Positions 10,998-20,246 are shown, numbered from the stretch's first letter. The stretch is 64,000 nt of DNA from Actinoplanes regularis (GCF_900188005.1 NZ_FZNR01000018.1:118646-182645); one strand, 5' to 3'. Notes: generated by a model from the letters alone, not told the origin. Translations and numbers: made by a program.

Positions 10998-11597
10998 TCA
11001 GCGGACCACGGCGTGACCGGTCGCGGCGGACAGGGCCAGCAGGTCGGGCTCCCCGTAGGTGGCGACCATCGTACTGAAGCGTTCGACCTTGTCCGGACCG
11101 AAACGACCGACCGAGGCCGCGTACGCCGCCGCCGAGACGAACACCGGCGGGCTCTTCTTGCTGTGGAACTTGTCGGCGTACATGACCAGGCTCTCCTCGC
11201 CGGTCCGGGCGACGTAGTCGCCGGGCGGCAGCGGCAGGCCCTGGTCCAGGATGTCGGCGTGGGTCACGCCGACGCCGGTGTGGCAGGAGCAGAACCGGCA
11301 CAGGTACTCCGGAAAGCCCTCGGCCCGCAACAGTTCGTGGCCGAGCAGCCCGTGCCGGATGTAGTTCGCGTGGTCCAGCACACCGTCGCGGCCGTAGAGC
11401 CGGTACACGCCGATGTCGTGCAGCAGGCAACCAGCCCGCACCAAGCCGGCATTCACATCGAGGTCCAGCCGGTCGAGGAGTTGCTCGGCGATCCGGCAGA
11501 CGATCTCGCAGTGCGTCCAGACCGACTCGAACGCCTCCCGGGTGGGGGCGACCCGCTCGTGCAGCGACCGGATCTCGGAGTCCTCGGGAATCCACAC
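10998..11597 (-). CDS. HD-domain phosphohydrolase family protein
   Basis: 199 residues from GTG 11597 (VWIPEDSEIR); the frame is open further upstream but that part reads antisense to the divergent gene. The HD signature is complete: His29, His60-Asp61 (LLHDIG), histidines near 82-87 and 106 (SCHTG), and Asp142 (YADKF). These are the metal ligands of HD hydrolases that act on nucleotides or other phosphate esters. The length is that of single-domain HD proteins. The gene is divergent from the DUF6461 gene with only 68 bases between starts, so promoters are shared or overlapping. The substrate is unknown. Confidence 0.82.
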   Translation of the reverse strand: MWIPEDSEIRSLHERVAPTREAFESVWTHCEIVCRIAEQLLDRLDLDVNAGLVRAGCLLHDIGVYRLYGRDGVLDHANYIRHGLLGHELLRAEGFPEYLCRFCSCHTGVGVTHADILDQGLPLPPGDYVARTGEESLVMYADKFHSKKSPPVFVSAAAYAASVGRFGPDKVERFSTMVATYGEPDLLALSAATGHAVVR

Positions 11598-11665
11598 GGG
11601 AGCAATGATCGCAGGCCGGGCCCGGCGGGCGGACAGCACCACCACGTTCCGGTACCGTCTCGACG

Positions 11666-13612
11666 GTGATCGATCCTCCGGACGAGTTCGTCGCGGCCGT
11701 CCGCGAGCTGCTGCCCCGCCTCGTCGCCCTGATCGGCCCGGGACCGGCCGCGGAGCTTGGCCGGCTCGGCGCTCCCGACAGCGTCCGGCCACCCCGGCAG
11801 ACCGTGCGGCGGCGGGCCGCTCACCGGCTCGGGAACTCCGCCGCCGAGCCGGTGGCCCTGACCGCGCTGCGCGATCTCGGGCCGCTGCCGGCCGAGCGGC
11901 TGCTCGGCGCGCTCGAGGTGACGATCGCCGGGCTGGAGCTGCCCGCCCTGCCGGCGGCGCCCGCCGCCCCGGCTTCGATGCCCGCTCCCCCGCCGGGCAC
12001 CGGGCTGGCCATCGTCTCGGCCGGTCAGGACAGTGCCGCGGTCACCGCCGCCGTACTCCTGGAGCGGTTGCGTCCCGGAAGTGCCGACGCGGTCCTCGCT
12101 TTGACCCGCCGCCTCGGCTCGCTGCTGCCCCCGACCGCCGACCCGGTCGCCGGGAAAGCGGCCAGCGGCGAGGCCGCCGGTGAAAGAGCGGACAGCGGGA
12201 AAGCGGCCAGCAGCGAGGCCGCCGGTGAAGAAACGGCGAGCGGGACAGCGGCCAGCAGCAAGGCCGTCGGCGGGGAAACGGCGAGCGGGACAGCGGCCAG
12301 CAGCAAGGCCGTCGGCGGGGAAACGGGCGGCGGGAAAGCGGCCGACAGCGAGGCGGAGATCGCCGCGGCGCACGGCGCGCGCTGGCTGGCGCTGGCGGTC
12401 GCCGCCGCGTGTGCCGTGACCGCGCAGGCCGACCCACCCGTCATCGTGGAGAGACCCGCGGCGACCGCCGGGCTCGCGGTCGGCGCCGCGGCGACGGTCC
12501 TGCGCGGCCTGCCGATGCCTTCCGGGTACGACGCCGCCCTGCTCAGCCGAATCCGCGACGAGTACCTGCTCCCCCGGCACAGCTACGGCACCGTGCCGGT
12601 CTCCGCCCACCGTTTCGCGCTGACCGAGGGGAACTTCCCCACCGTCCCGGGCTTCACCGGGAACGGCCTGGTGACCGTGGTCGACGGCGGCGCCGCGATC
12701 CGCACCGGCGCCGCCGAGGGGCCGATCCGCGTGCACCTGTCCGTGCTCGCCGACCCGCCGGCCGACGTGGAGCCCGGCTGGGACGAGATCGTCGAGGTCG
12801 GCTGGCACGCCCCCGCCGGCCGTGCCTCGGTGCTCGGCCCGGACGGTCCCGGCGACCCGCAGTTGCGCCACGCCACCCCGCCCTGGCCGGGCGACTACCG
12901 GCTGCGGGTGCACGCCCGGGGCCGCGACGACGCCGAGGACCCGGACGCGCCGGACACCGAGATGTTCAGCCTGGTGGTCTGGGCCGCGCCGCCCACGCCG
13001 GTGATCGTGCACCGGCGCACCGACCGGCTGGGGCACCGGCTGCGCGGCGAGCCGGAACCGGAACGCCCGGTGCGGCCCGAGCACGCGTACCGGTGGATCC
13101 GCCGTACCGCCCTGGCGATCGGCGCGACCGTGACCGTGGTGACCGCCTCGACCCCCGCCGAGGTGCTCCGCGCGTTCGGCGCCGACCCGGACCGGCCGGA
13201 GCCGGTCACCTCGATCGAGGACTCGCCGCACCCCGGCCCGTGGGTCGCGGTGCACGACGCGGGCGGCGCTGTCGTCGCCGTGGAGTTCAACGGCTATCAG
13301 GGCTCGCACGCAGCGGTACTCAAGGCGGCGTCGGCGCACGGCCGGGCGGCCAGCATGTTCTGGAACGAGCGGGCGCTGACCCGGCTGTCGTTCGCCGAGG
13401 GCGGCGAGCTGCTGGCCGCGTTCGAGCCGTGGCAGGACGTGGACGCCGAGCCCCGGGTGGCCGCCGCCCTGTCCGGCCTGGACTTCGCCGCCCCGGGCCT
13501 GCGCGCGGAGAAAGGCCTGGTCGCGGTCGAGCGGTTCACCGGCTGCGGCCTGACGCCGGCGATGCTGGAGCGGATCCGGGCGGGGCACGGACACCGCATC
13601 ACCGCCGCCTGA
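11666..13612 (+). CDS. DUF6461-domain protein with tandem-repeat linker
   Basis: 648 residues from GTG 11666. The N-terminus (1-150) is helical and Ala/Leu-rich. Residues about 165-230 are a low-complexity linker made by 45-bp repeats. A middle segment follows, and a C-terminal region (about 470-648) resembles DUF6461, with the features YRWIRRTALAIG, VAVEFNGYQGS and MFWNERALTRLSFA. DUF6461 proteins are common in actinobacteria and have no known biochemical role. No signal peptide or membrane helix is seen. The gene is divergent from the HD-domain gene and is followed by a convergent gene. The family call rests on remembered motif similarity rather than a search. Confidence 0.75.
   Translation: MIDPPDEFVAAVRELLPRLVALIGPGPAAELGRLGAPDSVRPPRQTVRRRAAHRLGNSAAEPVALTALRDLGPLPAERLLGALEVTIAGLELPALPAAPAAPASMPAPPPGTGLAIVSAGQDSAAVTAAVLLERLRPGSADAVLALTRRLGSLLPPTADPVAGKAASGEAAGERADSGKAASSEAAGEETASGTAASSKAVGGETASGTAASSKAVGGETGGGKAADSEAEIAAAHGARWLALAVAAACAVTAQADPPVIVERPAATAGLAVGAAATVLRGLPMPSGYDAALLSRIRDEYLLPRHSYGTVPVSAHRFALTEGNFPTVPGFTGNGLVTVVDGGAAIRTGAAEGPIRVHLSVLADPPADVEPGWDEIVEVGWHAPAGRASVLGPDGPGDPQLRHATPPWPGDYRLRVHARGRDDAEDPDAPDTEMFSLVVWAAPPTPVIVHRRTDRLGHRLRGEPEPERPVRPEHAYRWIRRTALAIGATVTVVTASTPAEVLRAFGADPDRPEPVTSIEDSPHPGPWVAVHDAGGAVVAVEFNGYQGSHAAVLKAASAHGRAASMFWNERALTRLSFAEGGELLAAFEPWQDVDAEPRVAAALSGLDFAAPGLRAEKGLVAVERFTGCGLTPAMLERIRAGHGHRITAA
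12158..12337 (+). repeat. 45-bp tandem repeat inside the DUF6461 gene
   Basis: Units start at 12158, 12203, 12248 and 12293, each beginning GCGGCCAGC, with a decayed fifth start at 12338. The last two units are nearly identical and the first two more diverged. Each unit encodes 15 residues of Ala/Gly/Ser/Glu-rich linker, so changes in copy number would keep the reading frame. Confidence 0.9.
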
Positions 13613-13642
13613 CGAAATACCGCGGCGACTATCTTGACCAAC

Positions 13643-14143
13643 CTAGCTCCAGGGCTCGCCCTCCGGGACGGCGTCCAGGGCCAATGCCGGGATCTCACGG
13701 ACCTTCTTCCACTCGAAGTAGTACTTGTCCATCGTGGCTGGTGAGACGATCCACCGTTTGAGGCCGTTGCTGACCAGGTAGACGCGCGGTTGGCCCGGCA
13801 CTCTGGCCAGGAAGGCGCCGCTGCTAAGCGCGGTGCGTTCCGAGACGAGACTCAGGTGTAGGTCCGCGGCCACCCCATCCCAGTTGCGGAAAAGGTTGTC
13901 GTAGGTGGTCGGGTCCGGGATGTGCCGGCGGTAGCCTTCGGGATCAACCAGGTAGATCGGTGCGTTGCCGGGCACTTGGAGCCGTTTGCCGGACAGTTCC
14001 GGATGCGGTTCGGCGGCCGTTGATACAACCTCGGCGGCCGGGTCGGGTATGCCGCTAGCGGCTGTGGCAGGTGGAGCGGCGCCACCTATCAGTGTGCAGA
14101 TCGTGACCGCGCAGGCGAGACCGGACCGGTACGACATAAACAT
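13643..14143 (-). CDS. Secreted protein with two IYLVDPEGYRR-like repeats
   Basis: 166 residues. The ATG at 14143 has GGGGAG eight bases upstream. A clear signal peptide (MFMSYRSGLACAVTICTLIG, then an Ala-rich cleavage region) leads to a mature domain of two similar halves. The first has IYLVDPEGYRRHIP and TTYDNLF; the second has VYLVSNGLKRWIVSP and ATMDKYYF. This twofold repeat is typical of small exported actinobacterial proteins of unknown function. It is convergent with the DUF6461 gene and expressed separately. No catalytic residues can be named. Confidence 0.78.
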   Translation of the reverse strand: MFMSYRSGLACAVTICTLIGGAAPPATAASGIPDPAAEVVSTAAEPHPELSGKRLQVPGNAPIYLVDPEGYRRHIPDPTTYDNLFRNWDGVAADLHLSLVSERTALSSGAFLARVPGQPRVYLVSNGLKRWIVSPATMDKYYFEWKKVREIPALALDAVPEGEPWS

Positions 14144-14943
14144 GGTTCTTCTCCCCTGTGAGCTGCTGTTTTCCGGCTTAGAGCCTATGTGCGGCGCGCT
14201 CCAGCCATCCGGTATTCGGGATATGAAGGGGGCTGTTCCTCGAGTGCGGGACTGCCCTCTTCCTTTCAGGTGTCGAGCCGGGATGGGGCGTGTCACAGTG
14301 GCCAACGTCGGCGACGCCCTCCGTAACCGGTACTGGCCGCCTGCCCCGCCCCGAACGGCGACTCCAGCACCGGCCCAGCTGGCCTCCGAGCCGGAGGCGC
14401 TGTACTGGCAGGTCAGCGAGGGCGACCGGCACTAAGACCTGACCGCCACGAACGGTCCGGACGGACTGGCCGTCGAGGGGCAGAGAGTGACTAACGCTGA
14501 ACCAGTGGCACCCTGGACGATCAAGCGCTTGATTGTTCGATCGCTGCCTTTGCCCGGCGTAGCACGAATTCGGTTCAGCCGAGCCGGCCGTGCTGACGAG
14601 ATCCGGATCGGCTACGAGCGGGTGTCCGTCGGCGGGCAACAGCCGGAGAGCCAGCTCTCGATGACTTGAACAGCCCAAACGCGGCGACGGTCGCATCCGA
14701 TGCGAGATGCGAGTGACGGAGGGTAGTTGCGAGTGGGCTTGAACGGATCGGCGCCGGGCGCAGCCCGGCTGCATGTGGTCGATGGGGTGCCGTTGCTGCG
14801 CCCGGCCGAGCAGGGTCTTCGACGCGATGCTCGAGGGGTGGCGCAGCCAGCAGTAGGCGCGCAACCTCGCGACGAGCACGGTCGAGGACCGGGCAGCAGC
14901 GTCGATGCGGCCGCGGCGAGATCACCGTGGATAGGGTTGGCGG
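14144..14943. other. 800-base region without an intact gene
   Basis: Only short frames occur here. The region carries a serine-recombinase N-terminal fragment (listed separately) and otherwise sequence I cannot assign. A plus-strand frame around 14295-14435 encodes a Trp/Pro-rich peptide with no start context; it could equally be an antisense shadow. Confidence 0.5.
14604..14669 (+). pseudogene. Serine recombinase N-terminal fragment
   Basis: The translation RIGYERVSVGGQQPESQL matches the catalytic N-terminus of resolvase/invertase proteins (consensus RIGYARVST..Q). The catalytic Ser is present in RVSV. It stops after 22 residues, and no further recombinase sequence follows, so this is a short relic. 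Two larger recombinase remnants lie elsewhere in the window. Confidence 0.7.
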
Positions 14944-15303
14944 GTGACCGATCCTCTCGTGCACAGTGATCCGGCCCGGCACCTGCTGGCCCAGGCGCAC
15001 TACCGGCGCCTGCCTGACGGCACGCAGCAGCGCACCCCGATCACGCTGGACGAGGCGGCGACGAGCTTCACCAGGCTGATCGAGGTGGGCCGCCCCGCCG
15101 AGGTCCGGCTCGATCCGGACGAGGGTCGCGACGAAGTTGCGGCGTTCTCCCGGCAGCGCGCCAAGGTGATCGCCACCCTGCTCGACGAGTTGTCCCGGCG
15201 GCTCGCGCCCGGCTTCGAGGCCGGCGCGATCGAGAGTGACGGCTCACTCAGTGAGCTCGCCGCCCGGACCGCTTGGCATCTGCGCAGCGGCACCGGGCAT
15301 TGA
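14944..15303 (+). CDS. Small hypothetical protein, paralogue of next gene
   Basis: 119 residues from GTG 14944. Soluble and helical. The C-terminal half carries RQRAKVIATLLDELSRRLAPG and LSELAARTAWHL, which align position by position with the next gene. I recognise no named family. The two genes lie 13 bases apart and are probably co-transcribed. The shared core suggests a duplicated helical module, perhaps a partner-binding or DNA-associated domain, but nothing shows its function. Confidence 0.68.
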   Translation: MTDPLVHSDPARHLLAQAHYRRLPDGTQQRTPITLDEAATSFTRLIEVGRPAEVRLDPDEGRDEVAAFSRQRAKVIATLLDELSRRLAPGFEAGAIESDGSLSELAARTAWHLRSGTGH

Positions 15304-15316
15304 GGAGGATTCGGCC

Positions 15317-15658
15317 GTGATCATGCCTCAACCGGGACGCGACCCAGCCCAGCACTGGCTGAGCCGGTTCGCCGTCGAACGGCACCCGGACCGGCTCCGG
15401 GCCAAACCGCTCGACGAGTACGCCGCCGATGCTCGTCCGGCGCTGGCGGCCGGCGCGGCGATCGACGGTCCCGGCGCCTCCGGCTCGCGGGACATCGTGG
15501 CGATCTCCGTTCAGCGCGCCGGCGTGATCGCAGACCTGCTGGACGAGCTGGCGGAGCGGCTGCGGCCGGGCGTCGAGGCACGCCCGATCCGGTCTGCCGG
15601 CGAGCTCAGCGGCCTGGCCCGCGAGCTGGCCGAGGACATGTACCACCGGGCCACCTGA
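15317..15658 (+). CDS. Small hypothetical protein, tandem paralogue
   Basis: 113 residues from GTG 15317, chosen because GAGGAGG lies at 15302-15308; the frame extends upstream into the previous gene. The second half (VQRAGVIADLLDELAERLRPG, then LSGLARELAEDM) mirrors the preceding protein, while the first half (PAQHWLSRFAVERHPDRLRA) differs. A tandem duplication followed by divergence is the simplest explanation. No function is assigned. Confidence 0.72.
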   Translation: MIMPQPGRDPAQHWLSRFAVERHPDRLRAKPLDEYAADARPALAAGAAIDGPGASGSRDIVAISVQRAGVIADLLDELAERLRPGVEARPIRSAGELSGLARELAEDMYHRAT

Positions 15659-15907
15659 CCGGCACGTCGTAGATCGGCATTTCGCGGGCCGCGAATCGGG
15701 CCGAACCGGCCATCTCCCACACCGCGCCGGCCGGGGCCGGATACCCCTGGTGGCACTTCCCAGATGTGATCGGCCGGAGATGGTCACGTCAGGTCCGCCT
15801 CGAGGCCCGTGCCAGGAACTCTGGTGTGGTCAGCAAGTAGAGACGAGCGCGAACACCAATTCCCGTGATCAACCGGGATCGCCGCCCGGAAGGACGCGAT
15901 GCCGGGA

Positions 15908-16267
15908 TCAGCGGGCGGCGATGATTACGCCGGTCAGCGAGCAGCCGAGGTTGATCAGGTAGCCGAGGGTGAGGCCGAGGGCACGCCAGCGTGGTCCCGC
16001 GACCATACCGGCTACACCCACGACGATGGCGGCGAAACTGCCGTAGAGCGGGATGTCGCCCGCGAGTTGCTGTCCGCGTGCGCTGCAGATGAGCTCGGGA
16101 TCGTCCGGGCCGCACGAGTCGCTCGAGATCACCAGCAGCCAACCCAGCATGCCGGCGCCGATCGGCCAGCCCACCAGCCCGACCAGCCCGAGCACCGCGG
16201 CGGTGTCTCGTGCCCCACGGGGCATGCCGAGTTTGTCCTCATCATCGCTCTCTCCGACATCGGTCAC
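15908..16267 (-). CDS. Small integral membrane protein
   Basis: About 119 residues from GTG 16267; ATG 16225 (MPRGARDTAAVLG), with GAGGA upstream, is an equally good start. Three hydrophobic helices are visible: VLGLVGLVGWPIGAGMLG, LYGSFAAIVVGVAGMVAG and LGLTLGYLINLGCSLTGVII. Two cysteines lie in the first external loop (SDSCGPDDPELICS). Three-helix proteins of this kind are common in actinomycetes and have no assigned role. The gene stands alone, with unassigned sequence on both sides. Confidence 0.68.
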   Translation of the reverse strand: MTDVGESDDEDKLGMPRGARDTAAVLGLVGLVGWPIGAGMLGWLLVISSDSCGPDDPELICSARGQQLAGDIPLYGSFAAIVVGVAGMVAGPRWRALGLTLGYLINLGCSLTGVIIAAR

Positions 16268-16327
16268 GCCGACCGACGGTAGGACAGCCGCACCAGGGCC
16301 AGCGGCGAAGTCGAGAAGGTGCAACAA

Positions 16328-16798
16328 GGCGGCGTGAATTCATCTTCGCCGATCGCTGGTTGAGGCCGTGACCGCCGACCTGACCGGGCCGAAGGCCCGC
16401 CGGGAGTTCCTGTCCGCCGTCCCGGCGTTGTTCGAGACCGCGGCCATGCTCGACGAGAGCCGGGTCGACTACCCAGACCCTGGGCGATTTCGACCATCCC
16501 CTGGCGGCGGCGAGTTCATTCCGGTCGCCTGACCCTCGACCGGCGCGGTTGGGAGGCACAGGCCACCATCGCGGCCCTGTTCAGCTGCGCGCTGCACGCC
16601 GCGCTCGATACCGGCCTGCGCGAGCTGACCGACCAGGTCAGGGCGAGTTTGGCGACATCGGCCCGATCAGCACCGACCGGGTGCACACTCGCCTCCTACT
16701 TGGAGCCTTGCACCCATCGATCGGCGGGTCGGCGGTACCTTCCTGACCTGCAATATTAGCTTGGAAGGGCTCAGTAATCCGCTCCGGCTGCGGGCGGT
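16328..16798. other. Decayed coding sequence, no intact gene
   Basis: Plus-strand segments at about 16370-16530 and 16530-16660 read as GC3-biased peptides in two different frames (one starts VTADLTGPKARREF, the next SGRLTLDRRGWEAQ). This looks like a frameshifted gene remnant of unknown family. Near its end, 16742-16753 carries a CCTGACCTGCAA element that recurs near other relics in this window. Confidence 0.4.
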
Positions 16799-17224
16799 CT
16801 ACCGGTAGTAGGGCTGGTCCTCGCGTGGGTCCGCGGGAACGACGTCGATGTCCGGATTCGCTATCAGCTCGTCGATCGCAGACAGGTCCGCGCCGATTCC
16901 GGCCCAGTGCGGGTCGACGTCGTTGGCGACGCACCACGCATGGTCGGCCGGCCAGACGAACGCGGGGTCGGGCATGTCCAGTCTGGGCTGGCCCGGCCAC
17001 ATCTCGGCCGCGTCCCAGTCCCCGATGTCCGCCAATCGGCCGCGGAACAGGAAGTAGGATCGGTGCGGCACTACGACCTTCGGTCCGTCCAGCACCGAGG
17101 ACGGGAATGCTGGTGCGATCCGAGGCCGTCGAGGAGTGTCGCCCGGCCGATCCTCGTCGATGTGTTCGCCCCAGATCGTGCTTCCCCAGCCCTCCCACAG
17201 GCAGAAATGGCACCGGTTCACCAC
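16799..17224 (-). CDS. Conserved actinobacterial hypothetical protein
   Basis: Up to 141 residues, Trp/Asp/Pro-rich and soluble: RSYFLFRGRLADIGDWDAA, VWPADHAWCVANDVD and a C-terminal acidic tail. The WPADxAWCVxxxxD core occurs in a family of small actinobacterial proteins of unknown function. The 5' end, above about 17200, overlaps a transposase remnant on the other strand, so the original N-terminus may have been lost and the apparent ATG at 17224 may be fortuitous. Confidence 0.62.
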   Translation of the reverse strand: MVNRCHFCLWEGWGSTIWGEHIDEDRPGDTPRRPRIAPAFPSSVLDGPKVVVPHRSYFLFRGRLADIGDWDAAEMWPGQPRLDMPDPAFVWPADHAWCVANDVDPHWAGIGADLSAIDELIANPDIDVVPADPREDQPYYR

Positions 17225-17445
17225 CCTCGCTCTGGCCGCACTCGCCGTCCTCGCGATCTGCGCCGCCGAGGCACGCCGCCACGATCAAGGTCAGCCGGAC
17301 ATGATTCAGCTGACCGTCAACGAGATCCGCCGCCTCATCAACGTCTTCCTCGTCCAGGCGTCGCCTACCGTTTGCGCTGGTCACGCTGGCGACGCCGACA
17401 CCAGGCGCGAGCGCGACGAGCCCACTACACCCGCCGCCTCAGCCT
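17202..17445 (+). pseudogene. Transposase C-terminal relic
   Basis: The frame reads KWHRFTTLALAALAVLAI, then MIQLTVNEIRRLI. After a frameshift near 17360 it continues LRWSRWRRRHQARARRAHY. This is the characteristic C-terminal end of actinobacterial DDE transposases of the IS701-like group. The catalytic part is missing. The relic overlaps the 5' end of the minus-strand gene to its left. Confidence 0.7.
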
Positions 17446-17497
17446 TGAACTCCAGCCATGATCACGAATGGTGTCTGCCGCGTACTAGCCTCGGCAC

Positions 17498-17923
17498 ATG
17501 CCGCTGATCGGAAAGTTCAGCTCCCCGATCCGCGGGGGCGTGTTCTACGTCGGTGCGGACGGGGAGGTTGGCGAGGACCCGGGAGACAGCGAACTCCATC
17601 CCCTGCTGGAGGTCTGGCCTGCCCTGATCATCGTCAACGTCGAGAACGGCGGCCTGGGCGAAACTCGTGTCCGGATCGCTTCCACCGCTATCGACGACCC
17701 GGTAGGGCCGGCCGTCTTCGACGGAACACTCCACATCGCCGGCGGGCGCCTGCGGATCGGTGACGCGGAAGACGAGACGGTGGTGTGGCTGCCGGTTCCG
17801 CCCGGCGAACTGCGGGTGCGGCTGCACGTCAGCGACGCCGAGCCGGAAGTCCACCGGAGCCGGAAGTGGTGGTTGAGCGGATACCTTCCGAACCGGCTGG
17901 ACATTGTCCTGCCGGAACTCTGA
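17498..17923 (+). CDS. Hypothetical protein; its 3' end is duplicated beyond the eCIS cluster
   Basis: 141 residues from ATG 17498, no clear ribosome site. The protein is acidic and beta-rich, with no signal peptide: SPIRGGVFYVGADGEVGED, PALIIVNVENGG, TVVWLPVPPGELRVRLHV and SRKWWLSGYLPNRLDIVLPEL. I recognise no family. Its last 24 bases and the following 93 bases are repeated in inverted orientation at 37657-37773, right of the injection-system cluster, where the gene copy itself is truncated and cut by an IS630 element. Confidence 0.68.
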   Translation: MPLIGKFSSPIRGGVFYVGADGEVGEDPGDSELHPLLEVWPALIIVNVENGGLGETRVRIASTAIDDPVGPAVFDGTLHIAGGRLRIGDAEDETVVWLPVPPGELRVRLHVSDAEPEVHRSRKWWLSGYLPNRLDIVLPEL

Positions 17924-18016
17924 CACCTACCCGGCGAACCGGTCCGGCCGCGGTGCCGGCACCCGGACTCAGCCTCGGACTTCGGCCGTGATCACGAGTG
18001 GCGGCTGCCGTACTAG
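17900..18016 (+). repeat. 117-bp inverted repeat, left copy
   Basis: This stretch matches the reverse complement of 37657-37773 over 117 bases with about three mismatches, all near its right end. Beyond the IS630 insertion in the other copy, homology continues for 7 more bases (AACCGGC). The repeat lies 305 bases upstream of the first injection-system gene, so the cluster is bracketed by inverted repeats. Confidence 0.92.
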
Positions 18017-18320
18017 AGCAATGAAACAAGCAGCCGATGAGCGGATGGGTTGCGGCATCACGCTCCAGGCCAACGGACGTGACCAGGGGGCGGGGGATTA
18101 ACACCCTTCGCGTGTGACGCAGTGCCACTGGCGGGGTCAGCTGGCGGTTGCGGGCACAACGCACGCCGACACGTTCAACAGACGGCACGAGGCGCCGCTC
18201 GGGCGCGGTGTCCGTCATACCGGTCATTGATCTCCGAATCGGACTCCTGACGGGGTCCGGCGACCTATCGTCGGGACCTGTCCGAACGTCACCGAGGGCC
18301 GCATCGGGGGTAGGGGCACC
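18017..18320. other. Leader region of the eCIS cluster
   Basis: No gene is supported. The region lies between the inverted repeat and the ATPase start codon and must contain the promoter of the first eCIS genes. The Shine-Dalgarno before ATG 18321 is weak (GTAGGGG). I could not identify a convincing promoter or operator. Confidence 0.45.
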
Positions 18321-20246
18321 ATGTCGGCACAACCGTGGGTGCGACTCGCGGACCTTTTGCTGCAACGCGAGGCGCTGGTCTGCCGAATGGCCGAGGGCCG
18401 CCCGCCCCGCGACTTCGCCGGCCTGTACGTCGGCGACGACGAGGTGGACGGGCTGCTCGCCGGGCTCCCCGGCCTGGACGGGCCCGGCCCGGACCGGGTC
18501 GCCGCCGTCCGGGACAGCGTCGCGGGGCAGATCCGGGACGCCCGGGCCGACCTGGCCCGGTACCTGGCCGGCGACTCGCGGCTGGCCGCGCTAGCCCGTA
18601 CCGGCTGGCTCGGCGCCGGCGACGCCGAGGCGCTGGCCGTGCTCGTCGCGGTGGACCTGTCCCCGGCCCGGCAGCGACTGGTCGGATACCTGCAGGATTC
18701 CGTGCAACTGCCGCAGCTCACCCTGGGAACGTTGGCACGGATCGTGGACACGCCGGTCTGCCGGCCGGATGCTCCGCTGCGCCGTGCCGCTCTGGTCGAC
18801 ATCACCGGCACTGGCCCGTGGAGCGCCCGCGTCGCCGCTCCTGACCTCCGGACGATCTGGCACCTGACCGGCGATGACGCGCCCGACCCGGGCCTGCCGC
18901 CGGGCACCGTTCGGTGCGCTGGCGACCGGCACTCTGACGCCGGCGTGCTGCTGGTCAACGGCGGTGACCGGGCCAGCCGGCTACGCGCCGTCGACGGCCG
19001 GTGGCCGGGCACCGGGCGGCTGATCTGCCCACCCCCGGACACCCCGGCCGGCTGGGCCGCCGTCGTCCGGGACGCCACCCTCGGCGGGTACGCGGTGGTG
19101 CTGGAGTCGGACACGCCGCTGCCACCGGCTGGCCGGGACGCGATCGAAAGCGCCGGCCACCTCGGCTGGGTTCTCTCCTCGGCACGGGAGCTGCCGGTGG
19201 AGACCGTACCGGCGGGGCCGTGGACCGAGATCCACGTGGCCGACGGCGAGGCCGACGCCGACGACTGGCGACGGGTCCTCGGGCGGGAGCCGGACCCCGC
19301 GTACCGGCTCAGCCGGGAACAGCTGCGGTTGGTCGCGAGCGTGGCCCCCGCCGGCTCCGGCCCGGTCGCTCCGGCCGTACGACGGCTGGCCGGCGGCCAC
19401 CTGGACGGCGTCGCGGTCCGCATCCGGCCGCGCCGCGGCTGGCCCGACCTGATTCTGCCGGACGACGAGGTCGCTCAACTGCGCGAGCTGGCAGCCCGGC
19501 ACCGCGGCCGGGAGACCGTGTACGGCCGGTGGCGGTTCAGCCCGCTGCCGTCGGTCGGCGTGGTCGCCCTGTTCGCCGGCCCGTCCGGCACCGGCAAGAC
19601 GCTGGCCGCCGAGGTGGTCGCCGGTGACCTGGGTCTGGACCTGTACAAGGTGGACCTGTCCGCGGTGGTCAGCAAGTACATCGGCGAGACCGAGAAGAAC
19701 CTGGAACGCATCTTCGGCGCGGCCGCCGCGGGTGACCTGGTGCTGTTCTTCGACGAGGCGGACGCACTGTTCGGCAAACGTTCCGAGGTCAGCGACGCCC
19801 ATGACCGGTACGCCAACATCGAGGTCGCCTACCTGCTGCAACGGCTGGAGACGTACGACGGCCTGGTGGTGCTCGCCACCAACCTGCAGCGCAACATCGA
19901 CCCGGCGTTCCTGCGGCGGATCTCGGTGGCCGTCGAGTTCGTCGCGCCCGAGGAACCGGAGCGCCGGGCCATCTGGGCGCGGGCGTTCCCGCCGAGCGCG
20001 CCGGTCGCCGACCTCGACCTCGACTTCTTGGCCCGCCAGTTCAAGATCACCGGCGGGATCATCAGCAACGCCGCGCTCGGAGCGGCGTTCCTGGCCGCGG
20101 CCGAGGACCAGCCGATCACCATGCGGCACGCGGTGCTGAGCGTGAAACGGGAGTTCCAGAAACTCGGGCGGCTGCGCACCGAGAAGGAGTTCGAGCGCTA
20201 CTTCGACCTGGTGAACAGGGGAGCCGATGCTGCACCTGCTCGATGA
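18321..20246 (+). CDS. eCIS AAA+ ATPase (Afp15/Pvc15-like)
   Basis: 641 residues. The C-terminal half is a classical AAA+ module: Walker A GPSGTGKT (about 420-427), Walker B VLFFDEADALFG (about 474-485), sensor 1 ATNL near 519, and arginine-finger FLRRIS. The N-terminal 400 residues are the poorly conserved winged region found in eCIS ATPases. In Afp/PVC-type systems this ATPase is needed for particle assembly, disassembly or sheath recycling. The gene overlaps the DUF4255 gene by 20 bases and opens the rightward part of the cluster. Confidence 0.92.
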   Translation: MSAQPWVRLADLLLQREALVCRMAEGRPPRDFAGLYVGDDEVDGLLAGLPGLDGPGPDRVAAVRDSVAGQIRDARADLARYLAGDSRLAALARTGWLGAGDAEALAVLVAVDLSPARQRLVGYLQDSVQLPQLTLGTLARIVDTPVCRPDAPLRRAALVDITGTGPWSARVAAPDLRTIWHLTGDDAPDPGLPPGTVRCAGDRHSDAGVLLVNGGDRASRLRAVDGRWPGTGRLICPPPDTPAGWAAVVRDATLGGYAVVLESDTPLPPAGRDAIESAGHLGWVLSSARELPVETVPAGPWTEIHVADGEADADDWRRVLGREPDPAYRLSREQLRLVASVAPAGSGPVAPAVRRLAGGHLDGVAVRIRPRRGWPDLILPDDEVAQLRELAARHRGRETVYGRWRFSPLPSVGVVALFAGPSGTGKTLAAEVVAGDLGLDLYKVDLSAVVSKYIGETEKNLERIFGAAAAGDLVLFFDEADALFGKRSEVSDAHDRYANIEVAYLLQRLETYDGLVVLATNLQRNIDPAFLRRISVAVEFVAPEEPERRAIWARAFPPSAPVADLDLDFLARQFKITGGIISNAALGAAFLAAAEDQPITMRHAVLSVKREFQKLGRLRTEKEFERYFDLVNRGADAAPAR

